DNA of 64,000 nucleotides from Dyadobacter sp. 50-39 (GTDB lineage Bacteria > Bacteroidota > Bacteroidia > Cytophagales > Spirosomataceae). The notes under the pieces were generated by a model that did no database searches, was not told where the DNA came from, and saw only the letters and a list, made by a program, of their open reading frames with translations. The stretch spans positions 186,001-250,000 of the forward strand of contig MKSR01000012.1 in assembly GCA_001898145.1 (NCBI GenBank), written 5' to 3'. Positions 9,806 to 18,512 of the stretch are shown here, in pieces. Position 1 is the first letter of the stretch; each line of letters starts with the position of its first letter. The translations under genes and the position numbers were made by a program.

Positions 9806-9840
9806 ACAGAGGCCGCCGGTTCGGTGGTCTCTGTTTTTGT
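9806..9840 (+). terminator. Rho-independent terminator after second S74 gene
   Basis: Bases 9806-9834 form a 12 bp stem (ACAGAG...CTCTGT outside, CC/GG pairs inside, two G-T pairs) with a 5 base loop, followed by TTTTTG. It sits between convergent genes and may also stop the minus-strand regulator transcript. Confidence 0.85.
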
Positions 9841-9850
9841 TGTAACCCCA

Positions 9851-12427
9851 TCACGAATGCAGCACCTCCGGCATGTCTTTTCTGAAATCTTCCCCGTAAA
9901 TGCGGTTATACTCCCGCGCGAAATTCTCAAAAGTTGTTTTGGCCAATGAATGCTTGCCCAGGTGGGCTAGGGCCTTGCATTTGAGTATCATGGCCTCTTC
10001 ATTCACAGGATCGAAATAGAAGACATAATTCGCGAGTTTCACAAGGAATTCCGGGTCGTCGGTGATCTTGACGGAAGCGGCGTAACGCAGGTAGGCATCG
10101 ACGATTTCGTTCGAGATTTCAGATTTGAAGCTGTCGAGCCATTCGTACTCCACGTTGGAGAGGAAATTGCCCCGTTTCGTGATGCCGGCAAGCTCGATGA
10201 TACTCTGCTTGGTAAGCAATTTCCGGTTTCCAAGAAGTGTAAGGTAATGCATATAGTCGACATCGACCTTTTCAAAATCGATCTTGATCTTCCAGTACCC
10301 GGTTTCCTTCGACACCTGGCAGTGTTTCATTCTATCGAGGATTGCTTTCAGCTTTGCGATATTCACCGACCTGTTGTTGCGGGCACTTTCCGAAGGTTTG
10401 TCAAACCACAAGAGTTCCTTCAATTTCTCCGAGCTGATCCCGTCCCAACGAATGGAATATAGCAATATAACCAGAAAAAGCTCCTTTACCAATGGACTGA
10501 ACTGCTTCGTGATCTCGTTCCCCTCCTCATCGTAGAGCTGCAAGTTTCCGAACAGCAGAATGCAGCTTCTATAAGGCGCGGCCTTTTCTACCAGCTCATC
10601 ATCTTCCGCCGGATGGCCGGTCTCGGGTAGCGTTTCCATCTCCGGCACCACTCCTATCACGGGTGCCTTCGTCGCCTTCTGCTTGCCCAGCTGCCGGGGC
10701 ATGTAGCGATACAACCCATAGGCCAGTAACCCGACACCCACCAGCGCGCCGAGCACCCACAAGCCTCGACCCGCAGAACTACCGGCAGAAGCTGTTTGTG
10801 GCGCCACGGTTTCCAGCGGCGGGGCATACAGCGAGTAAATGGCAACCCTGGTCTGTAAATTGGCATCACGGAACAGCGTTACCGCCACAAAACGGTCATT
10901 GGCCTTGTCGTAGAAAAGATCGGCGAAAGACTCGATATCAATAAATTGGTAAGGTACCTTGGAACCCACCAGTTTGAATTCCGGACGGTTCAGCGAACCT
11001 TTGATCAGTTGAAGCTCGGAGCTGAACTGGTGTTTCGGAAATATCAATGCATAATACGAACTATCCTGCTCATTGATAATCATGGAGTTACCAAACACAA
11101 AATCTTCTTTCGGCACTTTCAGCTCATAAATCTTCCTGAATTTCCGCTGCGCGCGATCGAAATAGAGGAGATCGTACCAGTTGCGCGGGTTGAGCATTTG
11201 CTGCCCGGTGGAACTTCCATAGCCTCCTATCACATACGCGCCCCCCTGCGAGGCGCCCAACGCCGCCAGGTAACGCGGCGTGAACACGGAGTCGTTCATG
11301 GGTATTTCCTGCCAGGTTCCGGAAGGCAGATGGTAGCGCTGCACTTCCCTTTTATACGCCAGATGCCCGTAGCCGCCCAGCATGTAAATGGAAGAATCGG
11401 CCTGGGAAAGGAACTTGTTGGCGTGGAGATAATATGTTTTAGGCTTCGCCGGAACGTCGCTTTTATCCCAACTCCGGGTCACTGTGTCAAAGGAAGTAAC
11501 CTGCTTTTCATTCAGGAAAATGTTGTACAAACGATTTCTGCCGGAATCAAACAGCACCTGGTTATCGACATAAACCGGCTGCTTCCCGCTTCCGTACGGC
11601 ATGGTCACCATGCGGTTTCCGGCGAGGCTGAACCGGACGAGCGAATCCTGCCCCACCACGAACACATTACTGCTTTTTTCATCAAACCCTACCCGCACGT
11701 AACCTTTCAGCGTCACCGTTTGCAGCAGCTTCCATTCATAATGCAGCTTTTTAATCCAGATCGGGTTTGCTGCCAGGGCCGCCTTTTGCTTCACTTCTTC
11801 CGTCGCCTTCAAACCGTCGGTCTCATCCAACGGCCAGTGATAGGCAGCACGGCCGTCCTGGCGCAGTTCCACATTGCGGATCTTCATCGGCGGCACGTCT
11901 GTCGTGCGGAATTCCTTGTATTGGTTCGCACCGAACAGGATCTTATAGCAGCCTTTCCCTACATATTTGACAGGCTGCGAAAAACTGCGGTCGCCGTACG
12001 CGACGGTGATCTGCTGTTTTTGTTTCTGAAAGCGCAGGACAATGCGGTTCCATTTAGAGAAAAGATCGTCGCCGCGAAAATCGAACGCGGTGGGGGAAAA
12101 CTGCTCGCCGATGATCAGCTTGAAATGATCGTGGTTAACGGAGCTGTTATCGTAAATCAGGTCAATGTTCTGCTGGTCGTCGCCGATGACACGAACGATG
12201 TACCCGAAATAGGTCTTTTTATTTCTCAGAAAAGAGAGGTCGAAAGAGAGTTCGAAGTCGTCGTCCAGGCAAATAGGGCCTTCGGGGCTCAGGTCGAGGC
12301 CCGTCCGTTTGTCCTGCACCGCTTCAAAGCTTTCGAAACCAAGCCCGTACGACTGGCCCCGCACTTCCGAAATAATGCCCGACAATACAATTGACCAAAA
12401 ACAAAATAGAATAGACCTGAATTTCAT
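9851..12427 (-). CDS. Membrane-tethered Kelch-sensor / SARP-like transcriptional regulator
   Basis: 858-residue one-component regulator. Residues 1-25 are a signal peptide (SGIISEVRGQ). Residues 50-200 form a LamG-like beta-sandwich, and 345-430 carry Kelch-type repeats (YMLGGYG, YVIGGYG). A single transmembrane helix lies at about 555-577. On the cytoplasmic side, 620-725 is a SARP/OmpR-like winged-helix segment (LFGNLQLYDEEG, then the KELLW and RNNRSVNIAKLKAIL pattern), followed by a helical TPR-like region at 730-850. The predicted output is DNA binding driven by a periplasmic ligand or partner. It is divergent from a GH92 mannosidase across 197 bases, so glycan sensing is a reasonable inference. 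No kinase or phosphorylation site is present. Confidence 0.8.
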   Translation of the reverse strand: MKFRSILFCFWSIVLSGIISEVRGQSYGLGFESFEAVQDKRTGLDLSPEGPICLDDDFELSFDLSFLRNKKTYFGYIVRVIGDDQQNIDLIYDNSSVNHDHFKLIIGEQFSPTAFDFRGDDLFSKWNRIVLRFQKQKQQITVAYGDRSFSQPVKYVGKGCYKILFGANQYKEFRTTDVPPMKIRNVELRQDGRAAYHWPLDETDGLKATEEVKQKAALAANPIWIKKLHYEWKLLQTVTLKGYVRVGFDEKSSNVFVVGQDSLVRFSLAGNRMVTMPYGSGKQPVYVDNQVLFDSGRNRLYNIFLNEKQVTSFDTVTRSWDKSDVPAKPKTYYLHANKFLSQADSSIYMLGGYGHLAYKREVQRYHLPSGTWQEIPMNDSVFTPRYLAALGASQGGAYVIGGYGSSTGQQMLNPRNWYDLLYFDRAQRKFRKIYELKVPKEDFVFGNSMIINEQDSSYYALIFPKHQFSSELQLIKGSLNRPEFKLVGSKVPYQFIDIESFADLFYDKANDRFVAVTLFRDANLQTRVAIYSLYAPPLETVAPQTASAGSSAGRGLWVLGALVGVGLLAYGLYRYMPRQLGKQKATKAPVIGVVPEMETLPETGHPAEDDELVEKAAPYRSCILLFGNLQLYDEEGNEITKQFSPLVKELFLVILLYSIRWDGISSEKLKELLWFDKPSESARNNRSVNIAKLKAILDRMKHCQVSKETGYWKIKIDFEKVDVDYMHYLTLLGNRKLLTKQSIIELAGITKRGNFLSNVEYEWLDSFKSEISNEIVDAYLRYAASVKITDDPEFLVKLANYVFYFDPVNEEAMILKCKALAHLGKHSLAKTTFENFAREYNRIYGEDFRKDMPEVLHS

Positions 12428-12624
12428 AAGAGCGGGTTGGCAAGAAAACCTCTAAAAGTTTCCTCCATGGCAATGCATTTAAGGGTTCTGTTAATCGATT
12501 GTTAAGCTTTTCTTAATTAGCGCGCGTTTAATTCGTATTTGTTTCCCAAAACTACACTTGCACGATATCAATTTAAAGTTAAACAATAATAAGCGCCGAA
12601 ACCATCATTAAAATTTGATTAAGC
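12428..12624. promoter_or_regulatory. Divergent promoter region, Kelch-SARP regulator / GH92
   Basis: 197 AT-rich bases between the regulator and the mannosidase. TTAAGCTTTTCTTAA and nearby TTAATCGATT give local dyad symmetry around 12490-12520, a possible regulator site. No strong match to the -33/-7 consensus was found. Confidence 0.35.
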
Positions 12625-14871
12625 ATGATTCAATCTTTTAAAAAAGTGACTACCTCCTCCTTCATTATCGCTTTTTGCCTGCATTCCCTGACCAGCCCTG
12701 CACAAAAAAATTCTGAAAAAGATAACCTTCAATATGTCGACCTGCGCATTGGGAACGTAGGCCAGTTGCTGGAACCGACGCGCCCGACCGTGCAGCTGCC
12801 CAACCAGATGATGCGGATGTTCCCGGTACGCCAGGATTACCTCGACGACCAGATTTCCAGTTTTCCGGCCATCATAGTTTCGCACAGACTGGGACAGGCG
12901 TTCGCATTGCAGCCCAGCATTCAGCCCGTCAGTGCGGCTTCCTGGAAACACAAAATGGCTTACGACCACGACCTGGAAGTACTGCGTCCTTATTATTACT
13001 CCACTTATCTGATTGATGATGAAGTAAAAGTGGAGTTTGTGCCAGGCAAAAAAGCGGGCATTTACCGTTTCGAATTCCCTGAAAACGGCCATAAAAGTAT
13101 TCTTTTCGATCAGTACAACAATGGGGAAGGAAGTTGGAAGTTTACAGGCGGAAAAGAACTCGCTGCGCGTGAAATTTACCACGACGACATTCCTGTTTTT
13201 CTTTACGGAACGTTCAGCGAGGTGGGTAAAACCGGCTCATTAAATGGTGACAATGTGGCTGCCGGCAGCGAGGCTAGCGGAAAAAAGGCCAGGGCGTACA
13301 TTACTTTCCCCGCTAATGCTTCATCCGTTGAATTTCGTTATGCGATTTCATTCGTAAGCGCAGAGCAGGCCAAGAAAAATTTCGAAAACGAGGTGAAAAA
13401 CACCGGATTTGAAGACCTGAAAAAGGCTGGCGAGCAGGTCTGGGCTAAAACGATCGGCCAGATCAGCGTGGAAGGGGGTACAGAGGCGCAAAAACGAAGC
13501 TTCTATTCGTCGCTCTATCGCACCTATGAGCGGATGGTCAACATTTCGGAAGATAATCAATATTACAGTGGCTACGATAAGAAGGTCCACACGAGTAACC
13601 GGCCGTTCTACGTCGACGATTGGACCTGGGACAGTTACCTGGCACACCATCCGCTGCGCGTGATCCTAAACCCCGCGCAGGAAGAGGATATGCTGCAATC
13701 GTTTGTAAATATGTACGAGCAAAGTGGCTGGATGCCCACGTTCCCCGTGCTTTTTGGCGATCACGCGTGCATGAATGGCTTCCATTCGTCGGTGACACTG
13801 CTGGACGGCTATCGCAAAGGCCTCAGAAACTTCGAAATTGCCAAGGCCTACGAAGGCATGAAAAAGAATGCCGAACAGGCCACCATGCTCCCCTGGAGAA
13901 ATGGGCCGAAATGTGAACTCGACGACATTTACCACACCAAGGGCTTTTTCCCCGCGCTGCATCCCGGTGAAAAAGAAACGGTAAAACTGGTGGATGGATT
14001 TGAAAAACGCCAGGCAGTGGCGGTTACCCTGGGTGGGAGCTACGACGACTGGGCCGTGGGCCAGCTCGCCAAAGAGCTGGGCAAAAATGCAGATTTCCAA
14101 AAGTTCAACGCGAGCGCATTAAACTACAAAAATCTCTGGCATGAACAGAAGCAGATGTTCATGCCGAAAGACAAACAGGGTAAATGGATTGCGATCGACC
14201 CGAAGTTCGACGGGGGAATGGGCGGACGTGATTTTTATGACGAGAACAATGGCTGGACCTATAAATGGCAAGTGCAGCACGACGTAAACGGGCTGATAGG
14301 GTTAATGGGCGGAAAAAAGAAGTTTGAAAGCAGTCTCGACCAGCTTTACCGCGAGGGACTGGGCCGCAGCAAATATGAATTCTGGGGCAAATTTCCGGAT
14401 GCGACAGGGCTTGTAGGGCAGTACTCCATGGGCAATGAGCCGAGTTTTCACATTCCCTACCTCTACAATTTCACCGACGCGCCCTGGAAAACACAGAAAC
14501 GTGTGCGCTTTCTGCTCGACGTCTGGTTCAAAGACAACATTTTCGGTATCCCCGGCGATGAAGACGGGGGCGGTATGACGGCATTTGTGGTATTCTCGTC
14601 GATGGGCTTCTATCCGGTCACACCTGGCCTGCCGCTGTACACGATCGGAAGCCCGGTTTTCGAGAAGGTGACGATCGACCTGCCGAATGGCAAGGAGTTT
14701 AAAGTAATAGCCAAAAACTGCTCGGTGGTAAACAAGTACATTCAAAGCGCCAAAATGAACGGCAAAGCATTGAATGTACCTACGTTTACGCACGAAGAGC
14801 TGGCTAATGGCGGAACATTGGAACTGGAAATGGGCCCGCTGCCGAATAAGGGCTGGGGTCTTGGGAAGTAA
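12625..14871 (+). CDS. GH92 family alpha-1,2-mannosidase-like glycoside hydrolase
   Basis: 748-residue secreted enzyme. A signal peptide (IIAFCLHSLTSPAQ) precedes an N-terminal beta-sandwich (about 30-260) and the (alpha/alpha)6 catalytic domain. Glu605 in GNEPSFH matches the GH92 general acid, and the GDEDGGGMTAF motif (Asp645, Asp647) matches the general-base region. YDDWAVGQLAKELG and FYDENNGWTYKWQVQHDV are further family landmarks. GH92 enzymes are calcium-dependent inverting exo-alpha-mannosidases; the exact linkage cannot be read from sequence. The length is within the family range. It faces the Kelch-SARP regulator and lacks the SusC/SusD genes that often accompany GH92. Confidence 0.9.
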   Translation: MIQSFKKVTTSSFIIAFCLHSLTSPAQKNSEKDNLQYVDLRIGNVGQLLEPTRPTVQLPNQMMRMFPVRQDYLDDQISSFPAIIVSHRLGQAFALQPSIQPVSAASWKHKMAYDHDLEVLRPYYYSTYLIDDEVKVEFVPGKKAGIYRFEFPENGHKSILFDQYNNGEGSWKFTGGKELAAREIYHDDIPVFLYGTFSEVGKTGSLNGDNVAAGSEASGKKARAYITFPANASSVEFRYAISFVSAEQAKKNFENEVKNTGFEDLKKAGEQVWAKTIGQISVEGGTEAQKRSFYSSLYRTYERMVNISEDNQYYSGYDKKVHTSNRPFYVDDWTWDSYLAHHPLRVILNPAQEEDMLQSFVNMYEQSGWMPTFPVLFGDHACMNGFHSSVTLLDGYRKGLRNFEIAKAYEGMKKNAEQATMLPWRNGPKCELDDIYHTKGFFPALHPGEKETVKLVDGFEKRQAVAVTLGGSYDDWAVGQLAKELGKNADFQKFNASALNYKNLWHEQKQMFMPKDKQGKWIAIDPKFDGGMGGRDFYDENNGWTYKWQVQHDVNGLIGLMGGKKKFESSLDQLYREGLGRSKYEFWGKFPDATGLVGQYSMGNEPSFHIPYLYNFTDAPWKTQKRVRFLLDVWFKDNIFGIPGDEDGGGMTAFVVFSSMGFYPVTPGLPLYTIGSPVFEKVTIDLPNGKEFKVIAKNCSVVNKYIQSAKMNGKALNVPTFTHEELANGGTLELEMGPLPNKGWGLGK

Positions 14872-14889
14872 TGGTCAGACGCCGGCGGG

Positions 14890-16167
14890 TTATCCCTTGG
14901 CCGTCAATTCTTCGCGCAACCTTCTGGCTACCACCTTATCTTCGCCCGGTTGCAGCATCCAGGCGGTCACCCGGATGAGGTTAGCGCCTTTAAGCGTTTC
15001 TTCCATAGCCGGATCGATCGAATCGGAGCCGGCCTGATAATGGTAGAGCGGTAGTCCGGAAAAGCCGGCTTCAATGGATGGGTTTCCGAAGCGCAGCCTG
15101 TCGCGTAACTCGCGCCCGGTCAGCTTCACGATGCTGTCGTCCCAACTGATGGTTAGCGTCGGCGTGATATTTCCCAATTCGGGAATCGTCACTTTGGTCG
15201 TAATGCCGGGCAAACCCTTCACCGCACTTTCGATGCGGGCGATCTGCGCTTCCCAATCCTTCCACTCACGATCGTGGTCGCCGGATATGAACTTTTCGAG
15301 CGCCACGTACATGCCCAGTATTTCTTCTTTATTGACCTTGTGCCCGCGCGCGACCGTAAACCCGCGCGGGGGCGCATTCAGGCGGGCGGCAGCGACGATA
15401 TCCTTTCGCCCCATCAGTATCCCCGCACTTTGCGGACCGCGCATCGCTTTGCCTCCTGAAATAAACACCATATCGAAGCCCATATCATTGAACTTCCACA
15501 AATTGGAAACCGGCGGGACATCCGCAGCGATATCGATGGACGTCGGGATATTGTGTTTTTTACCCAACGCCACCCATTCCTCATGCCTGATCTGCCCGGC
15601 GTTGGCCGTAATGTTCAGGAAATGCAGGAGCGCCGTTTTTTCATTGATTGCCTGCTCCACATCGGCGGCGGTTTCAACCTCTACCACTGTACAGCCCGTA
15701 TTGAGAAATGCGTGGTTATAGCGCTCATTGTGTGACTTTTGGCATATCACCTCCGATTTCATGCCGGTACCTTCCAGGTGCGGCAGCTGTTCGACCTTGC
15801 GCACATCCAGACCGGTGAGCACACCCGCAAGGCCAAGGGTCATCGCGGAAAACGCCCCGCAGGTGACCATGGCCGCCTCGGAATGCACCAGTTTAGCGAT
15901 CTTCTCTCCCACCTTGTCCTGCACTTCGTCGATCATACAAAAGTGCTTCGACGTATTTTCGATCGTTTCCACGACCTCATCGTGCATAATGCAGCCCGAC
16001 ATGTAAGTGAGCGTACCGGCCGCATTGATGAACGAGCGGATTCCCAGCTCGGCAATGACATCGCGCTTTTTCTTCCGGGACATTAGCCCGGCACTCGCCC
16101 CGGCGACAGGCAGCGAGCCTAGTAATGGCAATGTAGAAAGGCTTTGAATGACTTTTCTGCGTTTCAT
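14890..16167 (-). CDS. SelA-like PLP-dependent enzyme with N-terminal export signal
   Basis: 425-residue fold-type I PLP enzyme of the SelA/D-glucosaminate-6-phosphate ammonia-lyase-like group. Lys240 in FISGGKAMRGP is the expected Schiff-base lysine, and the preceding DIAADVPP region holds the cofactor-binding aspartate. ACGAFSAMTLG near residue 110 fits the phosphate-binding loop. The first 30 or so residues are MKRRKVIQSL plus a hydrophobic run ending in GASAG, resembling a Tat signal. An exported PLP enzyme is unusual but known in Bacteroidota annotation. True selenocysteine synthase activity is unlikely without selenocysteine genes. It lies 56 bases downstream of the hybrid kinase gene on the same strand and converges with the GH92 gene (18 base gap). 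Confidence 0.78.
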   Translation of the reverse strand: MKRRKVIQSLSTLPLLGSLPVAGASAGLMSRKKKRDVIAELGIRSFINAAGTLTYMSGCIMHDEVVETIENTSKHFCMIDEVQDKVGEKIAKLVHSEAAMVTCGAFSAMTLGLAGVLTGLDVRKVEQLPHLEGTGMKSEVICQKSHNERYNHAFLNTGCTVVEVETAADVEQAINEKTALLHFLNITANAGQIRHEEWVALGKKHNIPTSIDIAADVPPVSNLWKFNDMGFDMVFISGGKAMRGPQSAGILMGRKDIVAAARLNAPPRGFTVARGHKVNKEEILGMYVALEKFISGDHDREWKDWEAQIARIESAVKGLPGITTKVTIPELGNITPTLTISWDDSIVKLTGRELRDRLRFGNPSIEAGFSGLPLYHYQAGSDSIDPAMEETLKGANLIRVTAWMLQPGEDKVVARRLREELTAKG

Positions 16168-16222
16168 GGGTTCAGGTTTAGTAGAAACGCAAGATACGGA
16201 ATGAATACAGACCTGCTGAGGA

Positions 16223-17899
16223 TTACTTTACTGCGATTCCGAGAAAAGGAAAGATATAATCGTAGAAATCCTGGGGGATGAATGGCTTGATAAAGTAACC
16301 CGAAAACCCGCTGGCCATTGCGCGTTCCTTTTCATTTTCAAATGCCGAGGCCGTGAGGGCGATGACAGGAACATGCGGGTCGAGCCGGCGAATGAGGGCT
16401 GTGCTTTCGAAGCCATCCATGACGGGCATCCTCAGGTCCATGAGCACGAGGTCGTACCGGTTGGCGCTAAACATTTCGTAGGCTTCCAGCCCGTTGCATG
16501 CCGTGTCATGAACAATATTTTTGCGTTTGAGCAGCTGCGTCGCCAGTACCAGGTTTGTCTTATTATCATCGGCCACCAGTACCCGCACGGCTGGAATCGA
16601 TTCGGCCATTCCGGTGTGCAATCGCTTACTGATTACCAGGGGCTGTTCCGAGTAAGGCATCGACAACCTGAACGAGAACCGGGAACCCTCGCCTTCTTCA
16701 CTTTCCAGATGGATTTCACTGTTGAACAGGCGCATCAGCTCTCTGGAAATAGCCAGACCAAGCCCTGTACCGCTGGCGTTGTCGGAATGGGCCCTGGTCC
16801 TGACCTGCGTAAATATTTCGAAAATGCCGGGTTGTTCTGCTTTCGGGATGCCTATCCCGGTGTCTGTAACCGAAAAGTCGAGGGTAATTGCTTCGGGCGT
16901 CCGCGCCGCCTCACGGACATCGAGTACGACCGACCCGCTAGCTGTAAACTTAATCGCATTGTGTACCAGATTGGTGATTACCTGGCTCAACCGGAGGCGA
17001 TCGGCGGTGAGCTGCGGGGGTAAACCGCGATCGATGGAAAACACGAGCGAAATACCTTTTTCGTTAGCTTTTGGGTCGAAGGTTTTTTTGAGTATATCAA
17101 AAAATTCAAACGGATCGAACGGCTGCGGATCGAGTACCACGTGGTTGGAATTGATCTTGTTGAAATCGAGCACGTCGTTGACGACGGCCATCAGGTGGTC
17201 CGCTGAAAATTTGAGGGTTTTGAGCAGGTCGTTCGGATTTTCGCTGTTTTCTTCTTCCTGCATCATCAAATGCACCATTCCCACGATCCCATTCAAAGGC
17301 GTCCGGATCTCATGGCTCATCATGGAAAGGAAATCCGTCTTGGCGCGCGTTGCCTGCTCGGCGATGGTTTTTGCCTGTTCCAGGGCATCGTTCTGCTGTT
17401 GGAGGGTGTAGCGGAAATAAAATTCGCGCTTATCCTTGCCATAACTAAGTTTTACTACAAAAGGAAACACGAAATGGGCCGCGAGTACAAACACCCCGCC
17501 CTGCTCGAAAAAGTCGTATAGCGCAGTGTCGCTCAGGAAATGGATCGAAGCCGGATAGAGCGTCATGCTTAGCGCCGAGACAACCAGCGCGTAGCGCAGC
17601 GGCCAGCGCAGCACCAGGCCGGCGAATATGATGGCAAGTGTGAGGTTAAGACAGGATTGTACGTACGAAAGGTGGGGTTTGGACAACAAGAATGCATAAA
17701 TGCAGATCAGCGTCACAAAGGTGTAGAAGCTCATTTGCTGTCCGGAAATTTTCTTCCGGTAGTTCAGGAACATGTACCCGAGAATGACAAAACCCGAGAG
17801 GATGTGCGTCGACACCAGCGTGTAAAAAAACGGATCTCCCGAGAGGTAGAAGGCGATCGACGATAACGGGTTGCAAACCAGGAACGTAATGCAAAACAA
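16223..17899 (-). CDS. Membrane hybrid histidine kinase with receiver; N-terminus interrupted
   Basis: 558 residues if initiated at the TTG at 17899. Residues 1-150 carry about six hydrophobic segments, so the sensor is an integral-membrane module. A short coiled coil leads to HisKA with His196 in SMMSHEIRTPLNG. The HATPase domain has the N box, DTGIGIP and GTGLGLAIS. The C-terminal receiver (about 437-558) has VADDN, Asp488 in LVLMDLRMPVMDG and Lys in YFIKPF. The same frame stays open upstream for at least 24 more codons but is cut by a TAA at 17906-17908; see the separate entry. Translation may restart at TTG, or the gene may be a recent pseudogene. It lies downstream of a receiver gene on the same strand. 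Confidence 0.85.
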   Translation of the reverse strand: MFCITFLVCNPLSSIAFYLSGDPFFYTLVSTHILSGFVILGYMFLNYRKKISGQQMSFYTFVTLICIYAFLLSKPHLSYVQSCLNLTLAIIFAGLVLRWPLRYALVVSALSMTLYPASIHFLSDTALYDFFEQGGVFVLAAHFVFPFVVKLSYGKDKREFYFRYTLQQQNDALEQAKTIAEQATRAKTDFLSMMSHEIRTPLNGIVGMVHLMMQEEENSENPNDLLKTLKFSADHLMAVVNDVLDFNKINSNHVVLDPQPFDPFEFFDILKKTFDPKANEKGISLVFSIDRGLPPQLTADRLRLSQVITNLVHNAIKFTASGSVVLDVREAARTPEAITLDFSVTDTGIGIPKAEQPGIFEIFTQVRTRAHSDNASGTGLGLAISRELMRLFNSEIHLESEEGEGSRFSFRLSMPYSEQPLVISKRLHTGMAESIPAVRVLVADDNKTNLVLATQLLKRKNIVHDTACNGLEAYEMFSANRYDLVLMDLRMPVMDGFESTALIRRLDPHVPVIALTASAFENEKERAMASGFSGYFIKPFIPQDFYDYIFPFLGIAVK

Positions 17900-17905
17900 C
17901 CGGTT

Positions 17906-17980
17906 TTATACCCGGGTTTTAATCTCCACCTCCTGCTGCCAAATCTGCTCAAAAGATCGGGAATAGTAAATGTCTTTCAA
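17906..17980 (-). other. Upstream coding remnant of the hybrid kinase ending in an in-frame TAA
   Basis: In the frame of the kinase, a TTG at 17978-17980 opens a 24-codon stretch reading LKDIYYSRSFEQI, then WQQEVEIKTRV, then TAA at 17906-17908. The frame then continues with NRLFCITFLV, the first membrane segment. The amphipathic, charged composition looks like a real cytoplasmic leader. One base change (TAT or TAC to TAA) would account for the stop. The alternative is that this is unused 5' sequence. Confidence 0.6.
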
Positions 17981-18086
17981 ATAGGAGCGTTTTTGAACGT
18001 TTGAAAACCAAAAATACCCGAAAATTGATAAAGACAGTACATTCCGGAGACAAATGCAGGCTTATTAGCCCTGAAAATCAATGGGA

Positions 18087-18512
18087 CTATTCCCGGAAGG
18101 AATTATCAAAGAACCCGCGCAACTTTTCCGATCCTATGATACGGCGGCAGCTTTCCACCGTGAGGGGCTTTTGCTGGTAGTCGATCACCTGCATGAACGT
18201 CAATGCACGGGCCTTTTCGCTCTCTTCGGTGGCCGAGCTCACCATCACGATCAGTACCTTGGGCAAATACGGCCTGTCGCGGATTGCTCCCAGAAACTCC
18301 CACCCGTTCATGATGGGCATGTTAATATCCAGCAAAATCAGAAAAGTGGTTTCGAGTGCATGGTTGGTATCCAGGTAGTCCAGCGCCTCCTTTCCATTGT
18401 AGCAAAGCACGGTATCGCACAATACGCCGCTTCGTTTGAGAAAGGTATCGTGCAGAAACAACATGATCTTGTCGTCGTCCACCAAAAGGATTTTAAGCCC
18501 GTCATTCGCCAT
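18087..18512 (-). CDS. Stand-alone response regulator receiver protein
   Basis: About 141 residues from the ATG at 18512 (MANDGLKILLVDDD). An in-frame ATG at 18542 is less likely because it adds ten residues outside the fold. It is a single receiver domain with acidic pair DDD, phospho-acceptor Asp in LILLDINMPIMNGWEF, Ser in VMVSSA and Lys in YQQKPL. This form matches the Rcp1-like single-domain receivers common with PAS kinases in Bacteroidota. The start lies inside the 3' end of the PAS protein gene (11 base overlap), so the two are translationally linked and probably work together. Confidence 0.9.
   Translation of the reverse strand: MANDGLKILLVDDDKIMLFLHDTFLKRSGVLCDTVLCYNGKEALDYLDTNHALETTFLILLDINMPIMNGWEFLGAIRDRPYLPKVLIVMVSSATEESEKARALTFMQVIDYQQKPLTVESCRRIIGSEKLRGFFDNSFRE

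Noticed and set aside
10946-12394. Long plus-strand frame opposite the Kelch-SARP gene
   Set aside because: Shadow of the minus-strand gene; composition is not protein-like.
14890-16167. True selenocysteine synthase SelA
   Set aside because: No selenocysteine genes nearby, and an export signal is present; a paralogous PLP lyase fits better.
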